The notes beneath the pieces were generated by a model. It saw nothing but the letters and a program-made list of their open reading frames with translations, searched no databases and was not told the DNA's origin. A program made the translations under genes and the position numbers. From the NCBI GenBank assembly GCA_964017155.1, contig OZ024854.1, positions 17,059,555 through 17,123,554 of the forward strand: a stretch of 64,000 nucleotides of DNA, written 5' to 3'. Source of the stretch: Oasisia sp. SBJ-2009 (lineage: Eukaryota > Annelida > Polychaeta > Sabellida > Siboglinidae). Below, piece after piece: positions 12,306 through 34,852 of this stretch (positions are counted from its first letter, which is position 1; each line of letters opens with the position of its first letter).

Positions 12306-13140
12306 GTTTATTGTCTAGTTAGTCCTATGTAGTGGCTTTTAAGAGAGAGGCGTGTTGAGTCAGGCTATATGCCTCGCAATTTGTCTGAACTAAAAAGTGG
12401 GGGGGGGGGGACAATTCCTATGCTGTCCCCCCACCCTGAAAAGTGGGGGGGGGGGACGCGTCCTCCCCGTCCCCCACTGATCGACGCCCGTGTCAGCGAG
12501 GGCACGAAGGCCGTCACCAAGTACACGAGCACCCGCTGAGATGTGAATCAAGAAACAAAACGGCTCTTTTCAGAGCCAACCAACCTTTCCAAAATAGGTG
12601 CTACCAATCGGTTTTGCAGTCGCTATCTTGTCGAATATTTAGCCTAATGCAAGCCCATGGCATGGCATCGGTAAATGTCGCAATGCCAATGCCATGGCAG
12701 TGCCCGTGAAGTGTCCAGGCACCAGTGTACGTGCATACTAACTAGGTATTTTCACTACGGTAGTATTGGGATGATTTATTAACTTTTTAGGAATGTATAC
12801 TATATTACTACGACGTGTACTGTAGTAGTTGCCTTGGTATATTTTGTTTGTAGGCCCTCTAATATATCGCACCTGTTGGCTAGGTCGTTGGCTATCTCCG
12901 AGCCTGACTTGGGGTCGATTACGTCACTCCCCGCTGAGGGGGAAGTAATAAAATCGGTCGCAGGTCTGAAAAGCAATTTTATTGAGAAATGACAAGCGCA
13001 TATAATTATAGTATTAACTAATTCAGAAAGTTTTGAAACTACATTGCGAATGGCTCTTATGACTATGTAAGTTACCATTATTGGATGCCTCCCAAAGGCA
13101 AAGCCAAGGCTTTGACAAAGTCAAAGTAAACCACAGCTAA
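12306..13140. other. Intergenic DNA, no supported gene
   Basis: It holds two poly-G tracts (about 12400 and 12446) and a partial copy of the 11.7 kb repeat. No coding frame here shows a family signature. Confidence 0.5.
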
Positions 13141-13144
13141 ATTA

Positions 13145-13375
13145 GCCTTGGCTGTCCCGCTTTTATTGTACGTATTGTTTCCCACTGGTATAGCACCAAC
13201 ACATTTACCATCAAATGGTGTCAGGGCTATTCTAGCTTCTGTTTCAAATGGTGTTAAGGGTGGTATCCTTTCACCTCACCTTTTCAACGTGGATGGTCGA
13301 CTGTCGGTCGGCTGCGGAACTACGTCGAGAAGACAGTCTGGTACCATTTGTGGCTTTTGTTTGGTATCCGCGTGA
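13145..13375 (+). pseudogene. Degenerate reverse transcriptase fragment
   Basis: The translation carries SNGVKGGILSPHLFNV, a recognisable but damaged version of the RT block usually written GVxQGxxLSPxLFxxY. Further frame damage follows. Only this motif region is recognisable, so the LINE clade cannot be named. Confidence 0.6.
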
Positions 13376-13384
13376 TCTATATAA

Positions 13385-13730
13385 TCCTGCCACCTCACGG
13401 GCACTGCCGTAATATATTTTTTTTATAAACAACTGCAAATTTGTATTTCTATTTATTTTGTGTTAATATAAGTTTAATTCTGAATAGTTTTTATAATACA
13501 GCATGATTTTGATAAAAAGGTATCCTTATTTCATCGGTATGCTATCCATGTGGGGCTAGACAATGCTGCCACCTCACGGATACTGGTTAATCCTGCCGTA
13601 ATTCTTATTTTATAAACAACTGTAAATTTGAATTTGTTCTTACTTTTGTGTTAATATAAGTTCAATGTTGAATATTTTTCATATGATATTATTATCTTGT
13701 AAAAGTATATCGTTATTTTAATTTTTATTT
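13385..13730. repeat. Direct duplication, about 150-bp unit, two copies
   Basis: The block starting GCCACCTCACGG and running through TTATAAACAACTG and TTGTGTTAATATAAGTT appears at about 13389-13530 and again at 13569-13715. The copies differ by small changes. Confidence 0.75.
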
Positions 13731-13734
13731 CCTA

Positions 13735-14330
13735 GTTGGCTTGAAAGCCAATCAGCGTATCTACCCTAATCTGGGGTAAGGCTACCCGGATGTAGAAACT
13801 TAAGCCCATTAATGTCCCAGGCGGAGTTGAGGGGCTAAAAAGTGACGGAGTCTGGGTAACCGAGGCTAGTCCCTAATCAGCTCGTCGCGCGGATTCTCGC
13901 CATGTACCGTGACCCACTTGCACGCCCTATAAAAGATCAATTGAAAGATATTTGACACAAATTTTAACTTAAAAAAACAATGTCAATTTCCATACTTACT
14001 TTTGGACATGCACATTTAAGCACTTGTCAGAAGAAAGCGAGCTATGAAAACAATAGTGCATTAGGCGTTTATAGGAGAAGTGATATGGGTGAATTGGCCC
14101 AATTGGGCATATTATTACCCCACCCTAACCTATTTTTGTGGTGAGTACCAGTTCTGCACGATCGAAGACGAAGCTGTTCATTAGCAGTTTTCGGAAGGTT
14201 GGCAGATAAAAAACAGTGTAATATCCAGTTCTCAGCAATGCTCAAAGCACGTTGCATGTTACCCCCTTGCAGACCTGTCCAGTTGAACACTATGATTACT
14301 TCCCCGGGAAGCATCAATCAGAATAAATTA
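13735..14330. other. Intergenic DNA, nothing recognised
   Basis: A GC-richer patch at about 13740-13930 has no tRNA- or snRNA-like boxes that I can identify. The minus frame at 14069-14317 has no family resemblance. Confidence 0.4.
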
Positions 14331-14504
14331 TTTTGAGAGCGATTTAAAAGTAAACCATTTGCATGATATCCTAGGTACACTGTTAGTTTGCACTGATACT
14401 GTACAACTGCCTTCGTGTCGTAATGAGAAACATGATGCCAAGTGACATTCTAGATGGGTGACGAAGCAAATGCAAAGGATCAGATATTTAAAAAACCATA
14501 AAAC

Positions 14505-14510
14505 TTTATT
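14505..14510 (-). terminator. Candidate poly(A) signal AATAAA
   Basis: The complement of TTTATT gives AATAAA on the minus strand about 0.98 kb after the stop of the Gln-rich exon. It is a plausible 3' end for the N4BP1-like transcript if that exon is used. The stretch 14510-15486 has no supported coding frame and would then be 3' UTR. Confidence 0.3.
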
Positions 14511-15486
14511 AAAATGTTTACAAAACACATTATACAGTCACCTTAAATGTCTAGTTATAAAATAAAACCACACATCATCAAAATATGTAAGTATGATGCA
14601 TGGTGAGAAAACATACAAGAATATCCACAGAAAAACATGCAAGAATATCAGCTGTTGTTCCACTGTGGTTGATCGAGCATTATACCAGCATTTTACATTT
14701 TTTTTTATCAAAAATAGTGGAACATTAAAGACATACCAATAAGCAAAGCGAGACATTTTTAAACACCGTAACTTCAACAGTTCGCAAATAAACACGTACA
14801 GTCTCTAGGAGCATGGCACAAGTACACACCAAAGAACTGATGTTCTATGTTTCATTCATATTAAAAGTCTGAATTCGTAAAATAATACACACAAATGTTG
14901 TACATACATTATACACAATGTTGTTTATAAACATGTATGCACAGATAAACGGGATACCTCACACAACCTATGGCAAACAATGAGAAATCATGACAGGTTC
15001 CTGTTTTGATAGATTGAAGCAATGGACGAGAGACACCATCCCAGGAACAGAGATGAGACTGTCCCTATGACAGTTATCTATGGCTGCGACATGTATCAGC
15101 AATGCCGTGTTCTGGGCAGCATTATGGTTTTATAGGATATTTCCAAGAGGTGGCCTTGCATTTGGGGAAGATGCTCTTCAGCGGTTACCGTAGACGTGGC
15201 GCGACTTGCTGTAATCTGGTGTTCAACTTCTGCGTAGGTGCCTTCTGCTTTGTGTGCGATGATGACGATGCTGCAGTGGTGACTAACAGTCCGTTTTACC
15301 ATAATCTAGGCCATTGCTGTACTTGACATGGAGCTCACTAATTGTCCAGTCCCCTGCCTTGCTTGTCACTAGAGTTACTAATTCATTTGGCCAACTGCCC
15401 TGTCTCACTCAATATTCAACACCGCTGTACAATCGCCTGTCTTGGTGTACACCAATATTTCCTGGCCCAGTACCTCGTCTGTGCAG

Positions 15487-16183
15487 TTACTCCAGTTTTA
15501 CATCAGCTGTAAAATCCTGTTGTCCGCGAGACCAGGGCTCCCGTGACTGCTGTGAACTCTGCGACCACCGACGCGACCACTGTGACTGCTGATATGACCA
15601 CTGTGCACTCTGCGACCAGTGCGAACTCCGCAATTGCTGATGTGACTGCTGTGAACTCTGCAATTGCTGGTATGACCTGTGCGAACTCTGCGGTTGCTGT
15701 TGTGACCGCTGTGAACTCTGCGGCTGCTGATATGACCAGTGCAAACTGTGCGGTTGCTGATATGACTGCTGCGAACTCTGCAACTGTTGATATGACCAGT
15801 GCGAAGTCTTCGACCGCTGGTGTGACTGCCGCGACATCCGCAAATTTTGCAAACGCTGCGAACTGTTGACACTTTGTGACCGCTGATGCTGCAGGCTATC
15901 AGATGATGAGTGCTGTTGCTGCTGTGACGACTGTAGCTGCTGCGGCTGCTGCTGCGGCCACCGTGACTGCCGTGACCGCAGTGGCTGCTGTGACCCCTGT
16001 GGCTGCTGTAGCTGTTGTGACCGCTGGGGCTGCTGTAGCTGTTGTGACCGCTGGGGCTGCTGTAGCTGTTGTGACCGCTGGGGCTGCTGTAGCTGTTGTG
16101 ACTGCTGTGGCTGCTGCGACCACCGTGACTGCTGTAGTTGCTGTGGCTGCTGCGATCGCTGTGGCTGCTGTGACGGCTGAGCA
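15487..16183 (-). CDS. Gln/Ser-rich open frame, candidate terminal exon of the N4BP1-like gene
   Basis: A 231-codon frame is extremely rich in Gln, Ser, Pro and Arg, with a 27-bp periodic core (SQQLQQPQR repeated) at about 16000-16100. It is preceded by a proper acceptor (TTGTGTGCAG, intron ending 16184). Its phase fits exactly with a donor at 16655 (ACAAG|GTAAAG) that overlaps the stop codon of exon 4 of the N4BP1-like gene. Joining at this donor would extend that protein from 1,133 to 1,364 residues. Against it, low-complexity frames stay open by chance, and known N4BP1/KHNYN C-termini carry a CoCUN domain that I do not see here. The strand and frame are the longest of several open ones. 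Confidence 0.4.
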
Positions 16184-16651
16184 CTGCACACAAACATCTA
16201 GAATTGCATTATCTAGCACTAAGATGTTTTCTGTTTCATTTTGTTTGTTGTTATGGACGTGCATGTTTTGGGAACCACGGTTTAATAGCAATGTATAAAT
16301 GAGGATATATATATATATTTATGTGGACGTAATTTTTGTTTTGCTCCAAGTTTTTGTGCCTCCGTGGTCTCTACATCATAATACCAGGTGGTAGTCAGCT
16401 GAACTGTGTCTACATTTTAGGGATCATACTGAAGGACAGAAAACATGGTCTTAGTACATTGAGAATAACAAAATAGACTGACATTTGAAACTGGGGGTCT
16501 TAGTACTGTAATTCTTTGAAGACAGAGTGAAACAAAAGAATTGGTTGCATTAAAAAGGTAAATTGTCTTGTTCACAACAATGGCCAACTGTTTCTAGCAG
16601 AAGGCTAACTGTGGATGAAAGAATGATATTAGGTGAACGAACAAGAAAGCT

Positions 16652-25737
<9,086 letters not shown>

Positions 25738-25839
25738 CCTTCACGTCGTGTACCGTCACTGTCAAAATACAAAACATCAAGATTGTTAAAAAATATTCAT
25801 TATAAAACTATGTTTGGACATGGTCCGTTTAAATAGTTA

Positions 25840-28800
25840 ATTTCAGTTTCTTTCAATTCCCTATAATAGTCAACTTCTAATTTTTATTTCATAGATTTCA
25901 ATAAGCTTTAAAACCTTTGAACAATGTAAAAATCAATGACTGTCACATTACCCGACTCACTGCATGTGGCGTGTGTTTTGATGAGTTATAAATATGACAT
26001 ATCTGAATAACACTGTTAAATTATAACGGTAATTAACCCAATGGGTTAGCTAATTTCAAAAGTTGATCAGTTAATTATGAGACAAAGGGATTTGATATAA
26101 GACGTTCCATATAAAATCTGTCACCCATGACTGTCAGGGCTTTATGCAGGATAAAATTATTGCCAGTCACACGTTTTGGTGGACACATGGATGTTAACTG
26201 TTAAGCTGGTTTACAAACTTTCAAATGTGCCTGATGACCTGAAATGGGCTAGAAATAGTGCTGGTTCGATACCAGGTTTTGTTCGATACCGATCGATACC
26301 TGAATTTTGTTCGATACTCGATACTCACGTTGTAAGTCTAATATTCACATAGAACACAGTTCCCAGTAGAAGCACAGTATGCAACAGAAGTAGTGCTGGT
26401 TCGATACCAGAATTCTTCAATACCGATCGGTATATTGCTGGTTCGATACCAGAATTCTTCGATAACAATCGATACCAGATTTTTATTTGATACTCGAAAT
26501 TTACCTTGTAAGTGTAATTCAGTACAGTAGAGATCTCCAAAGAAACACACTACTATTGACATGTCCACCAGTCATCTGATATCAGCAGTCAGGCTGATAT
26601 CAACAGAATATTAGACTGATGGGGCTGTCCAGTCCTCTGACATGGTCACAGCAAGGCCACTAGCTGGCAATGTCTTAACATGCCTGAGGACAGAATATAA
26701 TTCACTATAATTATAAAATAGAATAACTGCAGTTTTCTTCCTGTATAACACACAAACTGTCATTGTTGAACCATAGGGTTCACAGGGCAGTATCAGAAAT
26801 TACCACAAGAATGAACAGTACAGTTACTGTTAGATGCACCTGCCAGAGGGGGCCAGTTGCAGGTGGCCAAGTCAACTCCAGCAGTAGTCCCTCCCCTGTG
26901 TCTCACTGATAACCCTGGTCATTTAGTTAATATGACATCTCCAAGGGGTGTAGAGGGTAATTAGATGAACTAATCAGAAGATAGGGACATGTGTTACCAA
27001 TGAGGTTAGTAATAATACCCAGATAGTCCAATAGATAGCATTGTATACAGTTGGCAGGGAGGATGGAGCTGCCTGGCTAGTTTAATTGTTGTAGTACTTA
27101 GATTAGAGAATTGTAGATTGGAAATCAGAGGTGACTCTTACACAGGGTGCAGTGTGAAGCTGGGGGTCCATCCAGCCTGGGAGGCTATCATTGTTCTTGA
27201 GTTTGGCTTGGCTTGAATTAGTGGTTGTGCAGTACCTATGACCTATGGCTACTCCAGTGTCCATGTAACTGACTCACTGTGAGAACCTCCTGGTTTGGTC
27301 AAGTTTTCATTTGCCTATCAGCATCATACTGTAGGTTACTCCAGATATATGGGGTCAAATACACTGAAAAGTGTTTAATATAGTAGATTAGCAGAAATGT
27401 ATGTTTATATTAGAATAATTACCATAACTAAGAAAGTAATTACTTTGTTACTTGATAACATTTGCAACTAATTTTGTTTTGCAAAGTTATACAAGTTCAG
27501 TGTATCTGTGACATTTGACAGATGTTTATTGCACACTGAGGTGACAGAGCCTGTGTCCAGAGACAGCTGGAGCAGTGTAAATGCATACTGAACTGATCAG
27601 GAATATACAGTGAACACTCAGAGTTTGTGTGGTGCACTGTACTGTTTCAACTCTGTGCTTCAGAAGCAAAGGTCGCGGCCCTGGGAATGTTCGATGTGAA
27701 ATTGCGTAGATCTTGGCACAACCCTGTACAAATCCAATGAGATGAAGACTTCCATAGTGATAGCATCATTTTTGGGTGATTCTACAGACATTGGCAGCAG
27801 TAACATATGTTAAGATTACCCTCACACGGCCAGATGATGAGATTGTGATACTGGTGAAACCTGTCAGTTGATTACAAGTCAACCCACTTCCCAAATAAAT
27901 ATCTTATGCAACTATATATTCAGTTTTTTAATTACCTGTGTCATTTACTAGCATATAGTAGCATTTACTAAGATTCTGGTTTTTGCTGATTTCACAGACA
28001 GCCTTGACATAACATACGTTCACTTGCTAATTTTTTTTTTTTTTAATCAAAGCACTATCTCCGAGACTGATGAAACTATAAAGCACCATAATATAAATAT
28101 ATATAATCACTATATTTACATATATATCCGAGATATTATTTGACATTTGTTATTCATGATATTGGGCACTTGTATTTATAATAATACTACAACTTGTAAC
28201 TATATTCAAATTCCTCCTGGTCCTTGTATTTTTCTGGTAGGTCAGAAAGATTTGCCACCCCTTCAGACAACATAGGGAGACAGGGGTCCGAGTTTAGTGG
28301 CCACAGTTTATTATCATGCAACATATCTGTTCATTTATAAATGTTCTTTTGTTTTATAATATAATGTCAGTCCATGATTCTGCACTGTTTAAGATGTTAA
28401 TGATTTTTCCCTCTCGATGTCATAGTTTGGTTTTCATTATTCATGCCTGCAGCCATGTTGAATCACGTTGAAAGGCCCCATCTTACAAAATTAATTGTGA
28501 GATTATGTTAATGAGTTTTGAAAAGTTACAAAGAAGAAAGATAAATGAAAGTGATCGTACAAATATCATGATAATCCGACACTGTTTTATGAATATTTAT
28601 TTAGTTGGATTCAGCGGGTTTCATGTGCAGAAATGTAAAGAATTGTGTGGACGATAATATGATTAGGGATAGCTTACCAACTGATAGCAAAAATGTGCAT
28701 AAGGTCTGTTTATGGAGCCCCTGACTCAAAAGACATTGTGGTATACAAAGCACTCGCCTACCGACATGATTGACTGTGTGTGTCTTTGATTAATAGTATT
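25840..28800. other. Intergenic DNA with dispersed repeats, no gene
   Basis: About 26136-26245 recurs in inverted orientation at about 41655-41780 (shared blocks include GTCACACGTTTTGGTGGACACATGGATGTTAAC), so it is a dispersed repeat. The remainder has no supported coding frame. Confidence 0.55.
26245..26545. repeat. GGTTCGATACC/GATCGATACC-rich tandem repeat
   Basis: Three related blocks each carry TGCTGGTTCGATACCAG followed by CGATCGATACC-like text, with a further inverted partner motif. The pattern resembles hAT-type transposon termini, but I see no complete terminal inverted repeat pair. Confidence 0.5.
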
Positions 28801-28805
28801 ATTAA

Positions 28806-29624
28806 AGGACAAAAAAAGTTAACTGTTTCGTGGCATACACCTAATAGAGTTAATATAAAGTAACACATATACTAAATTTTTTAACGCCAGCGGTTTACCA
28901 GAAAAATATTTTTTAACACCCAGCCATCCAAATACTATGCGCTACCCCATCTTAGACGAAAAATGACGTCACGACGGTGATCGAGGCGCTCTCCACGTAG
29001 ATTCCCTGCATGGGGTTTGGCTGTTGTCATGAAATGGCTGCAATTCGGCAACGCGCGTAACATGCTGATGACGGTAAATATAAAGTTGTCTATTAATGTT
29101 ATCGCTGAAATCATCCCATCAACTGATGATACATGTCTACATCAAAGCATTTCTCCTCAAAATGGACCGCGCAAAGTGAACTGTACTTGGACTGGAGGGA
29201 TTCCAAACAGTACGCCCGCAAATCACCAATTGTGAATCCATTGCTTCAATACTACCGGTTGTTTCAACTATTATTGCAACCGTATGCCGAACACGAAGGC
29301 ATAATGACTCAAGTTTACCACAGATTTAACCACAGATTTAGATATACGTCTATAAGCAGCTGCTAGATGTCACGCCAACTGAACGAACTGTCGAAGACTT
29401 GAAGTTGTTGACCCTTAACAACGTCGCCGGAAGCTGACAGAGATCTAGAATGCCGCGTGCTGAATGGCCAAGCCAAGTTAACCCTTCACCTATGGCAGCG
29501 TCTAGACCATCGTGGATTTCGTCAGAATTTTAGACTTTAAAGTCACATTCTGAGTAAACCGCTGACGTTAAAAAATTGAGTATATGTGAGTGTATGACAC
29601 GAAACCGTAGCCTTTTTTTGTCCT
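28806..29624. mobile_element. Non-autonomous DNA transposon with TTAA target duplication, copy 1
   Basis: The 819-bp element begins AGGACAAAAAAAG and ends CTTTTTTTGTCCT, flanked on both sides by TTAA (28802-28805 and 29625-29628). The inverted termini extend inward for about 100 bp, including TTTTTTAACGCCAGCGGTTTAC and its complement near 29560. TTAA duplications are typical of piggyBac and of Sola3 elements; the AGGAC start does not match the usual piggyBac end. The internal open frame is not conserved as protein with its sister copy at 58.2 kb. Confidence 0.85.
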
Positions 29625-29629
29625 TTAAT

Positions 29630-30058
29630 AGTAAAATAGTTAGCAAGTACTAACATTTCAGTTTCATTAATATTTAATCTAGATGTATACACATGAAGGA
29701 AGCACCATTGCATTTTAATTACTATTATCAGAAGAAAATAATAAAGCAATTCTAAAGATGTATTGGCTGGATGAAATCTATCAGAATATTTTGGAATACG
29801 TGTTTTAATTTGAAATTTCATAAAATTGTAGTTTCCTTAATATTTCATATATATACGTACACGAGATAAGCACCACTGCAATTGAATTAGTGATTATGAG
29901 CAGGGAGAAATATTTTGTTTAAATGTTTTTCATATATTTAATAATAGCAATTAAACAATCAGAAAACATCTTCATTTGTAACTTTACATATATAGTTTGC
30001 ATAACATTTAGTTAAATACACGAAATAACTACCATATTATATTTCATATAATTAATTA
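29630..30058. other. AT-rich intergenic DNA, nothing recognised
   Basis: No motif or frame of note. Confidence 0.4.
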
Positions 30059-30059
30059 A

Positions 30060-30664
30060 ACAAAGTCTTGGATTAAGCAAACTATCCCACAACACAGCCT
30101 TACTTAAAGCACTAAATATTGAAAAGATCGAAGATATTGTAAATAGAAATGTTTTATCCTTGTATAGTAGAATATTTAATGTGGAAAGTCCAGCGCGTCG
30201 ACTGATGCAGCACTTACTGTCTCGTTTTATATGTTATGGTGAAACGGTACCTGGAACCCTGTTGTATAAAGTAGTATCTATGGGCGAGTCACCCAGTAAA
30301 CGAGCCTTTAATTTAAATCAACATGTACCACAAAGTAGTGCGACAAATGACGGTCTTGTTGACTCGATTAGACACCTTTTATTTACTGATAATTTTAACA
30401 GACCATATTCACATGAACATCTTTTAGTTCATCTCTTAACCACTGCACTCTAATATATTACGCGTCTCTTTATTTTAACTGATATACACAATATACACTG
30501 AATTTTATATATATTATACCATGCCACTGTATGTATTGTTGTTATTTATTTTATTTTATCAGGTTTTTATTCTCCACCGTGTGTCTTTTATATGTGATTG
30601 CACGTATGAATATGTATGTAATGTTTCTTCTCCGGCAACGGAGGCTGAATAAATAAATAAATAA
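30060..30664 (+). mobile_element. LINE 3' end: RT C-terminal peptide, 3' UTR and AATA tail
   Basis: The frame ending at 30453 encodes a C-terminal LINE domain (KALNIEKIEDIVNRNVLS, then YSRIFNVESPARRLMQ and RHLLFTDNF). A roughly 200-bp 3' UTR follows, ending in GGCTGAATAAATAAATAAATAA, a microsatellite-like LINE tail. The upstream RT palm is missing, so the copy is 5' truncated. The clade is not certain. Confidence 0.65.
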
Positions 30665-30984
30665 TGACTACTATCAGGGAACATTAACAAAAATATTTAT
30701 TTGTAAAAGACAATTTTGGCCCGACCGGGATGAACTGGAAATAAGCAATGCCTAGGGATAGGCTCAGTCTGTTCCACTTCCAGACGGCAGTACTTGTGTG
30801 AGTTGTGTAACGGGACTAACGCTGGACAGGCACGTCGTTAATTGTATAAAAAAAACAAAGCCTGAATGAATGTCAAATCACCATAGCTGACGCCTTTCTG
30901 GATTCGGATTGTGCTCTTAGGACTAAGAGAAAGACTAGATCAAACCAAAACGTTAACTTTAGCGTTCGGTACAGACCATGGCAT

Positions 30985-32605
30985 AGTGTAGCCAGGGCCG
31001 GGCCCCGGATCATGTCAGCTTTAGGGCGCACCACTTATCTAGACCAGTCTACTATTACAAAATAAGGGGTGTAGTGGTCAGGGTTCCTACTGTGTTAATG
31101 ACCTATGGATGATTGATTCCCCTGTGGGCTGGGCTCCTGGGGGCCCGTCTCTTTGGCTTAGCCAAATGTAGTGTATTATCCGAATTATTATGCAATTCTA
31201 GACTGTCTGTGGTAGTACATTTTATATTTAAATGTATTGTTTATGCCGTATGGGGGTCATTCTACTTGATTATATTGATGCTTTATGTCTGTGTTTTAGT
31301 GTGATTTCACTAATTAATACCTTCTCTCACCAGAGAAGTCACATCTCCTGCCCTCCTGCTTACTGTAGTACTGGTGATACAAAGTGATATTGTGACAGTT
31401 CCTGGTAAGCACTGCAGTAGATAAATCTTGAATTGTACCAGTAATTTAAGAAGCAGTGCCACAGTCCCACCTGTACTGTCTGAATGATTGGTTGTTACCT
31501 CCAGAATCCTGACTGGGTCTGGGTGGTTAGCTGCAAAATTATTATGTTTAAGTATATAAACTGTAAACCTGTTTAAATCTACAACTATTCTGTGTTTGTC
31601 CCATCTGATAAAACATTTTAATTGGATATCATTTTTAATACAATCAAGTGGGTGCTGAATGCTATGCTGAAGTTGAACTACAAAAATATAAACGTTTGTG
31701 TAGTATTCCACCAACAGATCTTATATCTTTATTGGCAGTTATACAATACTGATTTACTGAATACTGCTCAATATCTTATCATTTAAAATATTGCAATATT
31801 TCTGTTAGTTCAATTTTTTCATCTTGGTATTCATTGACATAATTGAATATCGAACCACAACTAAATTGGCACTCATTATAAAACGCGTATGCTATTTGAT
31901 ATATGTATTATTAAATGCACTATTAAATACCTGAGAAAATCATCTAAATCTGATTATTAATAATAATAACACTTGGATATAGCAGTAATCAGTTAAAACA
32001 CTAGATAGTGACACAGCAACAGAAAAAGAATGACACCTGGGGATTCCATGGATGTCTCCGTTATGGTAGAAACAGGATAATCATTAAACAAATCATGAAA
32101 GTAATCATGATTACATTCTGAAATAATCATACTCATATTCGAATACATTGTAAAGTAATCGTACTCGGGGATATTCTGAGTACTCTTACTCAAGCATCTT
32201 TGTTGTATTCGTACTCGGACAAAAGCTAATGTAGAGTACTACAGTAAGCAGGAGGGCAGGAGATGTGACTTCTCTGGTGAGAGAAGGTATTAATTAGGGA
32301 AATCACACTAAAACACAGACATAAAGCATCAATATAATCAAGTAGAATGACCCCCATATGCCATAAACAATACATTTAAATATAAAATGTACTACCACAG
32401 ACAGTCTAGAATTGCATAATACACTACATTTGGCTAAGCCGAAGAGACGGCCCCCAGGAGCCCAGCCCACAGGGGAATCAATCATCCATAGGTCATTAAC
32501 ACAGTAGGAACCCTGACCACTACACCCCTTATTTTGTAATAGTAGACTGGTCTAGATAAGCGGTGCGCCCTAAAGCTGACATGGTCCCGGGCCCCCCTGG
32601 CGAAA
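30985..32605. mobile_element. Fold-back element with inverted repeats of about 340-390 bp
   Basis: The arms at about 30985-31375 and 32234-32605 are reverse complements with few differences. Shared landmarks are GTCAGCTTTAGGGCGCACCAC, GGGCTGGGCTCCTGGGGGCC and ATCTCCTGCCCTCCTGCTTAC. The outer ends are a GC-rich CCAGGGsCGGGCC sequence. The 860-bp centre (31376-32233) is AT-rich and holds no recognisable gene. No clear target duplication could be set. Confidence 0.75.
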
Positions 32606-32929
32606 CTTTCAAACATGCCGGAGAAACGGTGACAGTGACACGTCATTCACTTATTGCACTGACATTGTAACTATTGTGCTGACACATTAGATCAGTTTAA
32701 CGGTACCCCAACATGTCGAAGTTAATTAGCTTAATGACATCAGGTCGAACTAATCTAATTATACTTTTAACAAACCTCCATTTGAGCGGTGATTACAGAT
32801 GCATACGACGCGTGACAACTTCAGCTGACTGTCGCGCCACCTAGTGCTGATTATTTCCCCGCATTTTCTGGTTCCAGAATCCTTCCCTAGAGGCGTGTGG
32901 GACTGCTGCGTCTTCTGGCAAAACATTAA

Positions 32930-33178
32930 TCTTGTGTGGCTTAAAACTGTATGGTCAATGACCCAACACCTAGTGTGTTATTCATGAACTTGTATAAATG
33001 TAATTTCACACGGATAGTAGTATAACTGTGTAATTATTATCCAGTTGTAATTATTGATATGTAGTGTTATGCATGTTCTATAAAAAAAACTATATAATAT
33101 GTATTTGTAAAACTGTGATCCTCCATATATATGTACCACGATATGTGGTTAGAGTGAATAAAATTCAATTCAATTCTT
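32930..33178 (+). mobile_element. LINE 3' terminal fragment with ATTCA tail
   Basis: This copy is nearly identical to 47055-47282: TGTGTGGCTTAAAACTGTATGGTCAATGACC, the 3' UTR with CCTAGTGTGTTATTCATGAAC, and a tail of AATTCAATTCAATT. The two copies share the last codons of an RT C-terminus and its 3' UTR, so this is a severely 5'-truncated LINE insertion. Confidence 0.8.
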
Positions 33179-33922
33179 CCTGAAACCTCTGCATTGTGCA
33201 GTTTTTGTAAAGTTTTGTGCAGCATGGCATAAAAGCTGTGAAATACTGACATTTGTCAGACAGTAACCAGGCGCGTACATGCATACTGGTGTAGTTCGGC
33301 CTAGCCCTAGAAATGGAGGGGTGTCAGGTTAGAGATTGGCTTGTAGGAGAGAGATGTCATTTTCACGAATTTTATATATGATATGTGTGAATGGAGGCTA
33401 CTTTAGGGTCTGAATTTTCAATACCATGGATGAATAAACCTAGCGGGAAATCAAAGAAACGTTTCAATGGTCGCCTATGGGAAATCAATGGTGGTATCTA
33501 CCCTGCAGGGAGTTGAAATCGGTAAATAATTATCTTTTTATACTAGTATAATATTTTACAACTTTTATATGTTTGTATGTATATATATATATATATATAT
33601 GTGTGTATGTATAAATATATTAAATACTGATTTTGAGATATCTTTCGGAGGTTGCATAGCCTATCTAATCTCTCATAATGGAGAGATCGACCTAATTTGC
33701 CTTGTGGATATATTATATATATTTTATATACATATGTTTGTATATACATTATATGTATATGTACATATAATTATAAAATTAGCTTATATCCACAGGTCTA
33801 CAGAACAATAAACCAATACAATAATATTTCTTAAAAAAATAAATATGGGATATTATTGGTTTTGATACCTAATAAAATAAAATGTATTAAATGAAAACAA
33901 TTATAGTATAAACAATAATTTT

Positions 33923-33928
33923 TTTATT
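33923..33928 (-). terminator. Candidate poly(A) signal of NCKIPSD
   Basis: AATAAA on the minus strand, about 0.93 kb downstream of the NCKIPSD stop. The interval 33929-34852 has no supported reading frame and fits a 3' UTR. Confidence 0.35.
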
Positions 33929-34659
33929 ACAAAAGCACACACAATGAAAAATTTCCAAATACCTATTTTAGTGATGAACAATAATATAAAAACATATAAA
34001 AGTAACTACCCGGGTATGTTCTTGACAACTTATATTAAATGTATAAAAATTGGTTCGCTGTGATTGCATAGTGTCATGCAAGTTTCATCAAATATTTCAG
34101 ATGTTGTACACTGACTAGTGCTGTATACTTTCAGGACTTTATGTCACCACAACTTCAGCTTAATTTATGCTGTTACAAATGCTGTAATACATACTGGCCA
34201 TCAAAAGTAACTCATCCACATTTTCATGGAATTTATACCATTTTCTGTAGTTGTACCATTTTACTTTATAAAAACATATTTTGCAATAGAAAGCAATTCG
34301 TAAACTATGTTGAACCTATGATGTATGCATCATTGATGACTCCATGACAATGACAATTTCATGCTGAACTTATACATATGACATCTTTCATGTCGTTTCA
34401 ATATTCGCTGTTGCATAGAGTTTTAGTATATAACATTCTGTACAGAAGACATTCAGCGTTATTACTGCACATTCTATGGTAGTTTTACATCATAGCACAC
34501 AGAGCAGGTTAGATTACAAATTAAACTACACTGAACACACAGTAAGTCTACTTTTACGTAGACACACCGCGATGTGTTATGTTAGCCAATGAAACAAGTG
34601 TCCAGCATAATAACTGACCAAGAGAGTACGCCTATTGACCCTACAAGAAGTCCACTACT

Positions 34660-34815
34660 GGTGAGGCAAAAGTACTGAAGTCCACTACTGGTGAGACAAG
34701 TACTGAAGTCCACTACTGGTGAGACAAGTACTGAAGTCCACTACTGGTGAGACAAATACTGAAATCCACTACTAGTGAGTCAAGTACTGAAGTCCACTAC
34801 TGGCAAGACTTGTAA
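34660..34815. repeat. 28-bp minisatellite in the likely NCKIPSD 3' UTR, 6 copies
   Basis: Units of TGAAGTCCACTACTGGTGAG plus ACAAGTAC repeat six times with minor changes, ending about 40 bp before the stop codon of the gene (34853, minus strand). Confidence 0.92.
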
Positions 34816-34852
34816 GTATTCAAGAAGAAGCTGTCAGACTTGACGTCGTTGA

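Noticed and set aside
29017..29235. Small protein shared by 29.0 kb and 58.4 kb
   Set aside because: Both frames lie inside the two TTAA-flanked transposon copies and differ in frame and length; nothing indicates coding.
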